Source of the DNA: Blautia wexlerae DSM 19850
Lineage (GTDB): Bacteria; Bacillota; Clostridia; Lachnospirales; Lachnospiraceae
DNA length: 64,000 bases
Assembly: GCF_025148125.1 (NCBI RefSeq)
Contig: NZ_CP102267.1
Span: 2,366,501-2,430,500 of the forward strand
Reading direction: 5' to 3'
Shown here: positions 25,928 through 34,165 of the stretch, piece after piece
Position numbering within the stretch: position 1 is the first letter of the stretch
How the letters are laid out: the number at the start of each line of letters is the position of its first letter
Notes under the pieces: model-generated
The model's input: the letters and a program-made list of their open reading frames with translations, nothing else
Databases searched by the model: none
Told to the model about the DNA's origin: nothing
Position numbers and translations under genes: made by a program

Positions 25928-26275
25928 ATAGTCTATAAGTTATTCAATTTTTTCTTGTTTCAATACTGATGTGTTGTACCATATCTTTGCATATCTAGGA
26001 AAACTTGCGTATCAAGGCTCATTCGTTAGTAGTAAATAAGTAGTAAATTGATGTGTTTGTTTCCTTGAAAATGCTGATAGATACTGTGTTTTAGCGGATA
26101 ATCAGATTTTTATTGTGTTTTTATAATAAAAATTGTCCTTCTTACAAGATAAACATTGCATATTTCCAATTAAAGAGATACACTAAAAAGTAAGTATAAC
26201 TGCTCTGTATCCCATCAGGCAACAGGATGTCGGACAGACATATACAAGTAACATATTGAGGGAGTATTGTAATAA
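25928..26275. other. ICE right end and junction with the chromosome
   Basis: About 350 bp without a gene. It contains the arm-type repeats at 26028-26049 and, further right, A/T-rich DNA (TGTTTTTATAATAAAAATTG at 26117-26136) of the kind Tn916 elements insert into. The exact junction is not visible because the left end is missing for comparison. The last 60 bases hold the RBS of the pduL-like gene. Confidence 0.5.
26028..26049 (+). repeat. Tandem DR2-type integrase arm sites
   Basis: AGTAGTAAAT (26028-26037) followed by AAGTAGTAAATT (26038-26049). The arm-binding domain of Tn916 Int recognises GAGTAGTAAATTC-like DR2 repeats near both ends of the element. Two adjacent copies at the orf24 end place the element terminus within roughly 100 bp to the right. 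Confidence 0.75.
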
Positions 26276-26914
26276 ATGAGCATCAAAATACCTATAGAAA
26301 CTTCTGCCAGACATCTGCATATCTCGCAGGAAGATTTTGAAAAATTATTCGGAGAAGGAAGCAAACCACATTTTATCAAAGAATTAAGCCAGCCCGGACA
26401 ATATCTGTGCCGGGAACGAGTAACTGTCAAAGGACCGAAAGGTACTTTCGAAAACATGGCACTTCTCGGTCCTTTCCGCAGCGACACGCAGGTAGAAATG
26501 TCCCTTACAGACACCAGAAAACTGGGGATTCCAAGTGTAATACGCCAGTCCGGTGATATCGAAGGAACTCCCGGCTGTATTTTATCTGGTCCATGCGGTG
26601 ATATCGAAATCCCCAGAGGGGTCATCGTAGCCAAACGCCACATCCACATGACTCCGGATGAAGCACTTGCCCTGCATATCAAAGACAATGACGAAGTCTT
26701 CGTCCTGACCAAAAGCTACGGACGTGCACTTATCTACGCAGATGTAGTAGTCAGAGTCCACAGAAATTATCACCTGGCAATGCACGTAGACACTGATGAA
26801 GCCAACGCATTCAACAGTGATACAGAACCTTACGGCGTGATCGTCAGGTTCTTTGACAGTAACTTCAACACAGATAAGTGGATAGAAGACGAACTGTCAG
26901 GGATACGCAGATAA
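26276..26914 (+). CDS. pduL: PduL-type phosphate acyltransferase
   Basis: 212 aa. It has the PduL fold of two related beta-barrels with the zinc-binding histidine motifs RHLHIS (12-17), KRHIHM (about 120-125) and YHLAMHVDTDEANAF (about 163-177). It converts acyl-CoA (acetyl or propanoyl) and phosphate to acyl phosphate and CoA, feeding acetate/propionate kinase. It lacks an obvious microcompartment-targeting extension at the N-terminus, and no shell genes are nearby, so a cytosolic housekeeping role is likely. RBS GAGGGAG precedes the ATG. It is the first chromosomal gene beyond the ICE. Confidence 0.92.
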   Translation: MSIKIPIETSARHLHISQEDFEKLFGEGSKPHFIKELSQPGQYLCRERVTVKGPKGTFENMALLGPFRSDTQVEMSLTDTRKLGIPSVIRQSGDIEGTPGCILSGPCGDIEIPRGVIVAKRHIHMTPDEALALHIKDNDEVFVLTKSYGRALIYADVVVRVHRNYHLAMHVDTDEANAFNSDTEPYGVIVRFFDSNFNTDKWIEDELSGIRR

Positions 26915-26955
26915 AATCCGACTTACCCGGCTAAAATAGCAGATGAATATAAAAA

Positions 26956-26994
26956 GGTTCCACAGTAACATTCAATTGATGATACTGCGGAACC
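26956..26994. terminator. Bidirectional terminator between pduL and the Rpn-like gene
   Basis: GGTTCCACAGTA (26956-26967) pairs with TACTGCGGAACC (26983-26994). It is followed by AATTTT on the plus strand and TTTTTAT on the minus strand, and serves the two convergent genes. Confidence 0.85.
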
Positions 26995-26998
26995 AATT

Positions 26999-27871
26999 TT
27001 AATGCGTTTCAGCCAGCCATTCTTTAATCGTTTTTTCCGTTTCACCAAGGATTCTTGCTATTCTTTCTATGGATTCTCCTTCCTGCGCAAGCGAGATGGC
27101 TATGCTTTTTGCCTTTCTTAATTCACCCTGCTTTTCATAAATTGCCTGCAGTTTCTGTTCCTCTTCCTCTTTGTCATACTCAAATATACTCATCGCAATA
27201 ACCTCCGCGCGGTTGACTCTGAGAAAATCCGCCAGAATTCCTTTCTGAATACATTCATCCACTGCTTCTTTTACAGCGGAATCCAAGCTCATAGTCTCCG
27301 CATTTTCACGTACTTTTTCTACATATTGCGCATATTCTCCAAGAATCCTGCACTGCTCCATCAATTTCCTGTTGCAGTCCCTGTTGATATTGATCGTAAC
27401 TACCTTTAACTCCAGATTAGGCTCTCCCTGCTGGTTTTCGTAAGATTCTGACAGACAGTTCGTCCATCTGTCCGGCATTTTCCGCTTTCCATTATAGAAT
27501 ACAATAAAATTCGGTGCCGGTAATTTCAGCAGTATTGATGAATACAGGGATTTTCTGTCCACTAATTTCTGATATTCGCTGGATATATAAAACAAATCCC
27601 TCAATGGCATATTAGGATTGTAGGTTGACTGGTGTTCATACAGAAAAAGATTCGTATCAATGATAAACGCCAGATCATTCTTCATCCCCATATAGATTGC
27701 ATTCTCCAGTGTAACAATCTCCAGCTTCATTTCATCTGTATACGCTGTTCCATTGATTGCATTATACAGAGATAACAGATTTTTCCTGTCAGAAAACAGT
27801 TTTCGGAATACTGTATCCTTGTAATTGCGGTTTGCAGTGACTTTTTTGCTCTTTCTTTTTGTCATAGACAA
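26999..27871 (-). CDS. Rpn-family PD-(D/E)XK nuclease / transposase-like protein
   Basis: 290 aa. The N-terminal region has NYKDTVFRKLFSDRKNLLSL and the nuclease core NDLAFIIDTNLFLYEHQSTY (Asp and E-x-Q positions, about 84-103), then PNFIVFYNGKRKMPDR. This is the Rpn/PDDEXK_2-type family, linked to recA-independent recombination in E. coli and widespread in Lachnospiraceae in many copies. The C-terminus has a Glu-rich coil and a helix-turn-helix-like EGESIERIARILGETEKTIK. The ATG at 27871 has RBS ACAGGAGG. It has no inverted repeats and looks like a single gene. Confidence 0.85.
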   Translation of the reverse strand: MSMTKRKSKKVTANRNYKDTVFRKLFSDRKNLLSLYNAINGTAYTDEMKLEIVTLENAIYMGMKNDLAFIIDTNLFLYEHQSTYNPNMPLRDLFYISSEYQKLVDRKSLYSSILLKLPAPNFIVFYNGKRKMPDRWTNCLSESYENQQGEPNLELKVVTININRDCNRKLMEQCRILGEYAQYVEKVRENAETMSLDSAVKEAVDECIQKGILADFLRVNRAEVIAMSIFEYDKEEEEQKLQAIYEKQGELRKAKSIAISLAQEGESIERIARILGETEKTIKEWLAETH

Positions 27872-27884
27872 TACCTCCTGTGTC

Positions 27885-27937
27885 AGCAGGAGTGCAAGAA
27901 CATACTGCTCTTTTCCGAATTGTTCAGAACTCCTGCT
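27885..27937. other. Inverted repeat upstream of the Rpn-like gene
   Basis: AGCAGGAGT (27885-27893) and ACTCCTGCT (27929-27937), a perfect 9-bp stem. It lies 5' of the Rpn-like gene and, read on the plus strand, is followed by TTTTC. It may be a terminator for transcripts from the left or part of the Rpn leader; no gene depends on it clearly. Confidence 0.4.
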
Positions 27938-28117
27938 TTTCTAATTTAATTGGAATTAAAAGCATGGATTTCTGAAATGAATTTAGAATATAAGACGGCA
28001 AAATGCCCTGAAACTTAAGAGAAATATGCTTTGGTTTTATACTAGCATGCTTCTTCAGTAGTTTCAAGACATTTTTATAGAATTTAATTTGACTATAGTT
28101 TGTAAAATTATTACGCA

Positions 28118-28310
28118 TTAGTCCAGATCAAAGAGCTGGCGCTGTTTCAGGTCAACGGAGTTCCAGACAGTTCGTGTATTTGGTTTGCTATAAAGATAAA
28201 CTGTACTGGATACTTTTGCATATACTTTACAATTGTTTTTATAAGTATATGTGCCATCTGCATTTTGCTTATTTACCGACAGCTCCTTTTTTGTAACCTG
28301 CCTATCTTCT
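28118..28310 (-). pseudogene. C-terminal remnant related to the giant DUF5057-like pilus-operon protein
   Basis: The minus-strand frame ending at 28118 reads NADGTYTYKNNCKVYAKVSS and continues to the end WNSVDLKQRQLFDLD. Its last 43 residues align without gaps to the last 43 residues of the 1974-aa protein at 41786-47710 (for example LYARIS against VYAKVS, and an identical QRQLFDLD terminus followed by the stop). No upstream part of such a gene exists here: the diguanylate cyclase ends at 28302. It is a truncated leftover of a related gene. Residual expression cannot be excluded. Confidence 0.65.
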
Positions 28311-29726
28311 GTCTGCACCGCTTTCCTTATAGTAGCGTTCCTTGCTCTGATACATTCTTGCATCTGCAGCTTTTGAAATTTCATATGCACTACCCCAGTT
28401 TCTCTCTGTGCTGAAAACCCATCCGTACGAAACAGTCATTGAATCAACAAACTTTCCATGCCAGTTTGCCACATTGGAGTCGAAGCCATGTATCAGTTCT
28501 TCCACCTGGCTTGTATTCTCTGTAATGATAACAGCAAATTCATCTCCACCGATTCTGTATACCTTTCCATACTCATGAAAGCTGTCTCTCATGCAATCTG
28601 CCGCTGCGCATATAAGCTCGTCTCCTGCCATATGGCCATAAGAATCATTTGCCCGTTTTAATCCGTTCAGATCTACAGAAATGTATACCCATTCCTCACT
28701 AAGATTAAGCTTTTTCATATCATTTTCATAGGCATGCCTGTTTAAACACCTGGTAAGCTCATCCGTATTTGAGGTGTATATCAGTTTTTCTTTTTCCAGT
28801 CTTTCTTTCATCACTTTGGAAAACATATAGGTTATACAGCAGGATGCCAGTACCAAATATGCACCTACTATAAAAATAGCAATCATGCCACCCTGCTGGT
28901 AAAACGAATCCTCTACAGTTACAATAACAATATAGTTATCATTCTGGTGCATCATGCATCTGCAGTGCTTTCCATCCATTCTGATCCGTGTTACAGTCGC
29001 ACCGTCAGCACTGACATGATCCACTGATATCCCCACATCTTCCAGTTTTTCCCCTAATTTGCTACTGTCCGTGGCTCCTTCTATTACCTGTGTATCCCCA
29101 TCTGCAACCATAATTTCCATGGCTTTATATACCGGCATTCCGGCAACTACATTGGAAATGTTATTCTGCTTTATTTCATTGAGAAGTCTCTTTGGCTCAA
29201 TTCCCACCTGGAGCATCTTAGTTCCGTCTTCGTTCCAGGTGATGGCATACATCATTTTCTTTCCCTCTGCAGTATTGGGAGTAACATCCTGGCACATGGT
29301 CAGCGATTTATCCTTAAGCATAGGCTTAAAATACTCCATCTGCGCACCGGAATCAAAATTATAGCCAAAATAATTGGGCGCAGAACCACTGTAAATAGTT
29401 CCCTGATCATCAAACAGATGTATCTCATCAACGGCCATTAATTTTGCTATTTTCTGCAGCTCATTCACATCATATTCTACCGCCGGATCAGCATCAATCA
29501 TATATGACACAGCTTTAGCCCTTACAATATAATCGTCCTTTAACGATTCGATCAGCTCGTTCCTGCTCTCATCATTTTTATCAAGCACAGTAATCACACG
29601 ATCAAGAAGTACCTTTGATGTTCTATGGGCATTTCTGTCATTAACATATTTTAGAATGCTCGCTTCAAGGAGTAAGGCAACCACAATTATCATAATAGAT
29701 AAAATTATAATTTTTTTCTTCTTCAT
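28302..29726 (-). CDS. Membrane diguanylate cyclase (GGDEF) with extracellular sensor
   Basis: 474 aa. Membrane helix 1 (6-26), an extracytoplasmic Cache-like sensor (about 30-278) with VDEIHLFDDQGTIYSGS, membrane helix 2 (280-302), then the GGDEF domain (about 315-465) with DELTRCLNRHAYENDM, YISVDLNGLKRANDSYGH and the active-site IGGDEFAVI (GGDEF at 393-397). It makes c-di-GMP from two GTP. There is no RxxD inhibitory site five residues before GGDEF, so feedback inhibition is probably absent. RBS AAAGGAAC precedes the ATG. It is transcribed divergently from the hybrid kinase. Confidence 0.93.
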   Translation of the reverse strand: MKKKKIIILSIMIIVVALLLEASILKYVNDRNAHRTSKVLLDRVITVLDKNDESRNELIESLKDDYIVRAKAVSYMIDADPAVEYDVNELQKIAKLMAVDEIHLFDDQGTIYSGSAPNYFGYNFDSGAQMEYFKPMLKDKSLTMCQDVTPNTAEGKKMMYAITWNEDGTKMLQVGIEPKRLLNEIKQNNISNVVAGMPVYKAMEIMVADGDTQVIEGATDSSKLGEKLEDVGISVDHVSADGATVTRIRMDGKHCRCMMHQNDNYIVIVTVEDSFYQQGGMIAIFIVGAYLVLASCCITYMFSKVMKERLEKEKLIYTSNTDELTRCLNRHAYENDMKKLNLSEEWVYISVDLNGLKRANDSYGHMAGDELICAAADCMRDSFHEYGKVYRIGGDEFAVIITENTSQVEELIHGFDSNVANWHGKFVDSMTVSYGWVFSTERNWGSAYEISKAADARMYQSKERYYKESGADRR

Positions 29727-29849
29727 ATTTCCCGTTCCTTTGTCAGATATGTGGTTTTAGTGTAGCAAACGGCAGATGGGATGTCAACCTGGGAATCGTG
29801 TGCAGGCATCAGAAACATTGTACAATTTTTATAAATTTCCCCATTATCA

Positions 29850-29878
29850 TTGCTATTTTTTGGTAAAAAGAGTATACT
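29850..29878 (+). promoter_or_regulatory. Promoter of the hybrid kinase gene
   Basis: -35 TTGCTA (29850-29855), 17-nt spacer, -10 TATACT (29873-29878), then RBS CAGGAG and the ATG at 29910. Confidence 0.7.
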
Positions 29879-29909
29879 TTGAAATACTAAACATCAGGAG
29901 TACAAAATT

Positions 29910-32624
29910 ATGAACACACACTCATCCGGATATTACAGCATAGACAAAGACTATAATATCCTAAGCTATAACGACACTGCCAAACAGCTGTACCCCAATC
30001 TCCAGCCGGGAGTAAAATGCTATAAGGCACTTATGGGGCTTGATTCCCCATGCCCGCCCTGCCCTGTAGCACTGGGGATACAGGGACCAAAGACTTACCT
30101 GGATCCGATCCGTCATATTTATGAAACAGTTGATGCAGTAGAGACTGTACAGCCCGATGGCAGCAGAGGACATGCACTTGTATTCAGCACAGTAGCCGAG
30201 GGAGAAAGCCTGTCAAAGTCTATTCCCACAGGTGAGAACTCTCTCCGTCTGCTGGGTGCCATCAACCTGCTTGCTTCTGACTATATGTCTGTTTATGGCG
30301 TAAACCGGGAAACCGGGAAAATCTCCGTATATCGTTCCAGATTTACTGATGCTTTTGCGGATCTCGATATTAAAGATAATTCAGATTATAAACTGTCATT
30401 TGATTTTCTCATTCAGAAATATGTTCATCCGGATGAGCGTTCCTATGTGTCCAGACACCTGAATTATGAAACCCTGCTGGAAAGACTCTCTCAGGAAGCC
30501 TCTTTCAAATTCCATTTCAGGCTTGTCACAGATACTGTCCATTACTATTATCTGCTCATTGCCAGAAACGGAAATGCCGACGACTATCGGGATTTTGTGA
30601 TTGCAGTGGCCTGTGAAGACAATGATGTGACAGCACGCAAGATTTATGAAAATCAGCTCCACTCTCTCCTGGCATCCATTACCCATGCTGCCGGCTACTT
30701 TCATCTCGACCTTACAGATGATAAGATTCTGAAGATCGGAGGCACCTCTGCCCTGGCCTATAAGATGGATGCCGACGCTTCTATTGACCATTTTATCGCA
30801 GAGACTTCTGTTTTCATCCCGGTATTAAAGGACAGAAATGATTTCATCAACGCATTTTGTCGCAGTTCCCTGATGAAAAGCTACGAGGACGGTCAGGTGG
30901 AGGTCACCAGGGTTTCCCGCTGCCTCTACGATGACGATATAATCAGAATTTCCAAATATGTGGCGAGACTGCTGCTCAATCCTTCCAACAACCATCTGGA
31001 AGCAATCCTCTACGGTGAAGATGTCACCAGAACACAGGAAGCCTATGAGACACAGGTAAGTATTGTCCAGACACTGAGCAGCAACTACCTGAACGTATAC
31101 CTGATCAACCCCAGAGAAAAAACTCTCTCTGTGATCAAGCAGGAAGACCATGATGTCCCTGATCAGGACAAAAAACACAAGGATACATACCCCTATGATC
31201 TTTTCCTCTCAGACTATATCCGGCAGCGTGTACATCCTGATGACCGTACAATGCTGGAAGAATCCCTGGACCTGGGCAATGTAATGGGTGTTTTGTCCGG
31301 TCAGTCCGAATACAAGGGAAATTACCGGATAAATGACAGGGATGGTATCCACTACTATCAGTTCCGCTTTATCAAAAACGAAGACTCCGGTATCATTGTT
31401 CTGGGATTTCTGAATGTAGACGATGTGGTGGAATCAGAGATCCGGCACCAGAAGCTCCTTAAAGAAGCTCTTGACACTGCCGAACGAGCCAACGCAGAGA
31501 AGTCCAATTTTCTTTCCCGCATGTCACACGATATGCGTACGCCGCTGAATGGGATCATTGGTCTGCTGGAAATTGATAAAAAACATGAAAATGATGTTAA
31601 ATTCCTTAAAAATAATCGTGAAAAAGCATTCATTTCAGCCAGTCATCTGCTCTCTCTCATCAATGATGTGCTGGATATGTCCAAGATCGAGGAAGGCGGA
31701 CTTGTACTCAACCATGAACCTTTTGATCTGATCAGATATGAAAAAGAGACACAGATGCTGATTGATATGCAGGCACAGAAAAACGGCATTGATTTCACCG
31801 TTCATATCGCACCGGAGATATACGAACATCCCTTTGTATACGGAAGCCCTCTGCACCTCCGTCGTGCCATGATGAATATTTACAGTAACTGTATCAAATA
31901 CAACAGAGAGAATGGGGCAATCCATACGGAGGTTGATGCTCTCCCTTCCCATGATCATAAACTGATCTGCAGATGGACGATCTCTGATACGGGAATCGGC
32001 ATCAGCAGCGAATATCTGGAAAAGATCTTTGAACCCTTTACTCAGGAGAACGTGGATGCCCGGAGTGTATACCATGGCACCGGACTGGGTATGAGCATTG
32101 CCAAAGCATTATTTGAGCAGATGGGCGGTACCATTGAGATTACCAGTACTCCGGGTATCGGAAGTACTTTTGTGATCACACTGCCATTTGAAGAGGCAGA
32201 AGAAAGGGATATCTCTTCTGAGACGGAAGCTGAGCGAAACTCCATTCAGGGCATAAAGATCCTGCTGGCGGAGGATAATGAGATAAACAGAGAGGTGGCA
32301 CAGGTACTCCTTGAAGAGGAGGGTGCTGTGGTAACTGCAGTATCCAATGGCAGGGAAGCTGTGAAATTTTTCTCCCGTCACCCTGAGGGGACATTTGATG
32401 TGATACTTATGGATATTATGATGCCTCTGATGGATGGATACGAAGCCACACGCCAGATCCGGAAGCTTGACAGGACGGATGCTTCTTCCATTCCCATCAT
32501 CGCACTGACCGCCAATGCTTTTGCAGAAGATGTCCGCCACGCACTGGACTGTGGCATGAACGCACATCTGGCCAAACCACTGGATGTAAAAAAAATGATC
32601 CATACGATTGCCCTATATCTGTAA
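29910..32624 (+). CDS. Soluble hybrid sensor histidine kinase with receiver domain
   Basis: 904 aa without membrane helices. A PAS-like N-terminus holds a Cys cluster (Cys37, Cys48, Cys51 in VKCYKALMGLDSPCPPCPVA). Two or more further PAS-like sensor modules (about 110-510) follow, then HisKA with MSHDMRTPLNG (His near 540), HATPase_c with an N-box in IYSNCIKYNRENG, DTGIGIS and GTGLGMSIAK, and a C-terminal receiver domain with AEDNEINREV and DVILMDIMMP (phospho-Asp near 833). There is no output domain, so signal flow would go to another protein or stop at the receiver. The Cys cluster could sense redox or metal (inference). A good promoter and RBS lie just upstream. Confidence 0.92.
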   Translation: MNTHSSGYYSIDKDYNILSYNDTAKQLYPNLQPGVKCYKALMGLDSPCPPCPVALGIQGPKTYLDPIRHIYETVDAVETVQPDGSRGHALVFSTVAEGESLSKSIPTGENSLRLLGAINLLASDYMSVYGVNRETGKISVYRSRFTDAFADLDIKDNSDYKLSFDFLIQKYVHPDERSYVSRHLNYETLLERLSQEASFKFHFRLVTDTVHYYYLLIARNGNADDYRDFVIAVACEDNDVTARKIYENQLHSLLASITHAAGYFHLDLTDDKILKIGGTSALAYKMDADASIDHFIAETSVFIPVLKDRNDFINAFCRSSLMKSYEDGQVEVTRVSRCLYDDDIIRISKYVARLLLNPSNNHLEAILYGEDVTRTQEAYETQVSIVQTLSSNYLNVYLINPREKTLSVIKQEDHDVPDQDKKHKDTYPYDLFLSDYIRQRVHPDDRTMLEESLDLGNVMGVLSGQSEYKGNYRINDRDGIHYYQFRFIKNEDSGIIVLGFLNVDDVVESEIRHQKLLKEALDTAERANAEKSNFLSRMSHDMRTPLNGIIGLLEIDKKHENDVKFLKNNREKAFISASHLLSLINDVLDMSKIEEGGLVLNHEPFDLIRYEKETQMLIDMQAQKNGIDFTVHIAPEIYEHPFVYGSPLHLRRAMMNIYSNCIKYNRENGAIHTEVDALPSHDHKLICRWTISDTGIGISSEYLEKIFEPFTQENVDARSVYHGTGLGMSIAKALFEQMGGTIEITSTPGIGSTFVITLPFEEAEERDISSETEAERNSIQGIKILLAEDNEINREVAQVLLEEEGAVVTAVSNGREAVKFFSRHPEGTFDVILMDIMMPLMDGYEATRQIRKLDRTDASSIPIIALTANAFAEDVRHALDCGMNAHLAKPLDVKKMIHTIALYL

Positions 32625-32686
32625 AAAAATATTTTCTGTAAATATTGCACAGTAACAGATTCTGTGCTATCATTCTAAAAAGCTTA

Positions 32687-32715
32687 AGGGGTAAAGTAGT
32701 GTATATTTTACCCCT
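32687..32715 (+). terminator. Hairpin after the hybrid kinase gene
   Basis: AGGGGTAAA (32687-32695) pairs with TTTACCCCT (32707-32715). A smaller stem, GCACAG/CTGTGC, lies just before (32647-32667). The U-tract is poor, so termination is probable but not certain. Confidence 0.5.
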
Positions 32716-32749
32716 GGCATAACTATTATTTTATTTACAGGTATAATAT

Positions 32750-32985
32750 ATGCAAAGAAAAGATAAAGGCTTTACCCTGGTTGAACTTGTAGTCGTGGTC
32801 GCAACCCTGGCAATAAAACAAATGAATATGTCGCAATTTCAGATCACCTCACCAACAAGGACTTTCATAATATTCTTAGCAAAGGTCAACCGTACGATAC
32901 TTTGCAGGACGCTTACGATGCATATGAAAAGTTACTTACTGAAGGTAAATATGCGCAATATAAGGATACTCTGCCGGAATTATAA
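32750..32985 (+). pseudogene. Type IV pilin-like pseudogene (internal deletion and frameshift)
   Basis: The frame starts MQRKDKGFTLVELVVVVATL, a perfect class III/type IV prepilin signal with Gly-Phe cleavage site and hydrophobic stalk, but it breaks after ATLAI. A second frame then carries a pilin-like C-terminus: NKTNEYVAISDHLTNKDFHN, then LSKGQPYDTLQDAYDAYEKL and a natural stop after DTLPEL at 32985. The middle of the pilin is deleted with loss of frame. It lies alone on the plus strand, about 8 kb from the pilus operon, which is on the minus strand. Confidence 0.8.
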
Positions 32986-33044
32986 AAAATTCCCTGTTCA
33001 GACCAGAAATAAAATATTTCCGGTCGGGCAGGGAATTTCTTTCT
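32985..33044. terminator. Long bidirectional terminator between the pilin remnant and licT
   Basis: AAATTCCCTG (32988-32997) pairs with CAGGGAATTT (33029-33038), and inner AGACC and GAAAT pair with GGTC and ATTTC, giving a stem of about 20 bp with mismatches. T-rich DNA follows on the plus strand (TTTCTTTCTT), and the A-rich start gives a U-tract on the minus strand. It serves convergent genes. Confidence 0.8.
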
Positions 33045-33054
33045 TCACTGATTA

Positions 33055-33888
33055 TCATACCGCATCCTTATACACTCTCTGAATATGCATTGCCAGATAT
33101 CCTGTCTCTGTTTCATCCAGCTTATGTCCAATACATCCTTCCAGGTTTTTACAGATGTCAGTGGCAACCTTATAGGCCTGGGGATACTGATCCAACATAT
33201 ATTCATTCATGTCCAGATTCAGCTTCTCTCCTGTAGATGCACGCGCTACCATATACTTCATATGGTTCATCAGACGATTATAGGACAGTGACAGTACATC
33301 GATTGGCTTACCTGTTGCTTTCTCGATCATATCTATACACTCTCTCACTGCTCTCGCAGTCTGCATGGCAACAGATACCTTCTCGTCACCAATTGCAGAA
33401 TGAATATGCAATGCCACATATCCAACCTCATGATCATCAATCTCTATCTGAAGTCTTTCTCTCAGAATTGTTTTCAGTGTTTCCGCAACTTTAAATTCAC
33501 TGTAGAAAAGAACCTTGATATCCTCTGTCAGCGGATTGCTGATCTGCTCATTTCTGCGGATTCTGGCGACTGCAAAAGAAATATGGTCAGCAAGTGGAAA
33601 AAGAATTCCTCTGTCTATGGAATCTCCAAACACTTTCTGTGACTCTGTCAGAATTGCATCTGCAATCTCCAGATACTCCGGCTCTATTCCCTTTACCAGT
33701 TCCTTCGCAGATCCACGCTCTGTCTCCTGTTCCAGACGATATGTAGTGCATCCCTCCGGCTTATCAAAACGCTGGCTGACCTTTTTCCCAAAGCCAACAC
33801 CCTTGCCAAGAATCACATACTCCTTGTTTTCATCCATATCAATGGCTATAACACCATTATTATTTAATACCTTGCTAACTCTGTACAT
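33055..33888 (-). CDS. licT: BglG/LicT-family transcription antiterminator
   Basis: 277 aa. A CAT RNA-binding domain (1-55, MYRVSKVLNNNGVIAIDMDE, then YVILGKGVGFGKK) is followed by PRD1 (about 70-170, with His in PLADHISFAVARI and VALHIHS) and PRD2 (about 175-277, with NRLMNHMKYMVARA and YLAMHIQRVYKD). It binds the RAT sequence in target leaders and prevents termination; phosphorylation of PRD histidines by HPr and EII ties this to sugar supply. It lies downstream of the PTS gene, whose leader contains a matching RAT and terminator (36518-36599). A GlcT-like role is the obvious inference. Confidence 0.93.
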   Translation of the reverse strand: MYRVSKVLNNNGVIAIDMDENKEYVILGKGVGFGKKVSQRFDKPEGCTTYRLEQETERGSAKELVKGIEPEYLEIADAILTESQKVFGDSIDRGILFPLADHISFAVARIRRNEQISNPLTEDIKVLFYSEFKVAETLKTILRERLQIEIDDHEVGYVALHIHSAIGDEKVSVAMQTARAVRECIDMIEKATGKPIDVLSLSYNRLMNHMKYMVARASTGEKLNLDMNEYMLDQYPQAYKVATDICKNLEGCIGHKLDETETGYLAMHIQRVYKDAV

Positions 33889-34071
33889 CTCTGTCGTAAT
33901 CCCCTCTGTAAAAATTTATTGCCATTATAACAATTTTCCCTTTGACATTAAAGCATGTTTGATATAGTTTACCATATTTTGAATAAGAATCCTACCCGTC
34001 ACACAAATTTGTTACATTTTTGATTCCCGGATTTCTCCTGCCAAAAGTCATCCTTTTTAATTCACATGCAT

Positions 34072-34128
34072 AAAAAAACAGCCAGATAATCAAGATATCA
34101 TCTCTTTTGATCATCCAACTGTTTTTTA
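34072..34128 (-). terminator. Terminator after the PTS gene
   Basis: On the minus strand AAAAAACAGTTGGATGATC pairs with GATTATCTGGCTGTTTTTT (some G-U pairs), ending in seven T. It separates ptsG from licT, so licT probably has its own promoter or depends on read-through. Confidence 0.85.
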
Positions 34129-34165
34129 ACATGTTTAACTTCGTTATTTCTATATTATAACAATA

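Larger units (their letters stand above)
1..26130. mobile_element. Tn916-family integrative conjugative element (left end outside window)
   Basis: The gene order int-xis-orf8-orf7-cargo-orf13-orf14-orf15-orf16-orf17-ardA-orf19-orf20(mobT)-oriT-orf21(tcpA)-orf22/23 is that of Tn916, read in reverse. Cargo differs from Tn916: an AraC regulator with two ABC half-transporters sits at the tetM position, an acetyltransferase and a small membrane protein are added in the mobilisation half, and a large LPXTG-like adhesin is at the orf24 end. The integrase is cut by the window edge, so the left terminus is not visible. The right terminus is inferred to lie shortly beyond the arm-type sites at 26028-26049, probably in the A/T-rich stretch 26100-26140; the exact base is not determined. 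Confidence 0.93.

Noticed and set aside
26276..26914. Bacterial microcompartment locus
   Set aside because: A pduL-type enzyme is present, but no shell proteins or signature enzymes are nearby and no targeting extension is seen.
27924..28118. 64-codon minus-strand open frame next to the DUF5057-like remnant
   Set aside because: A/T-rich, no RBS, no motif; probably random.
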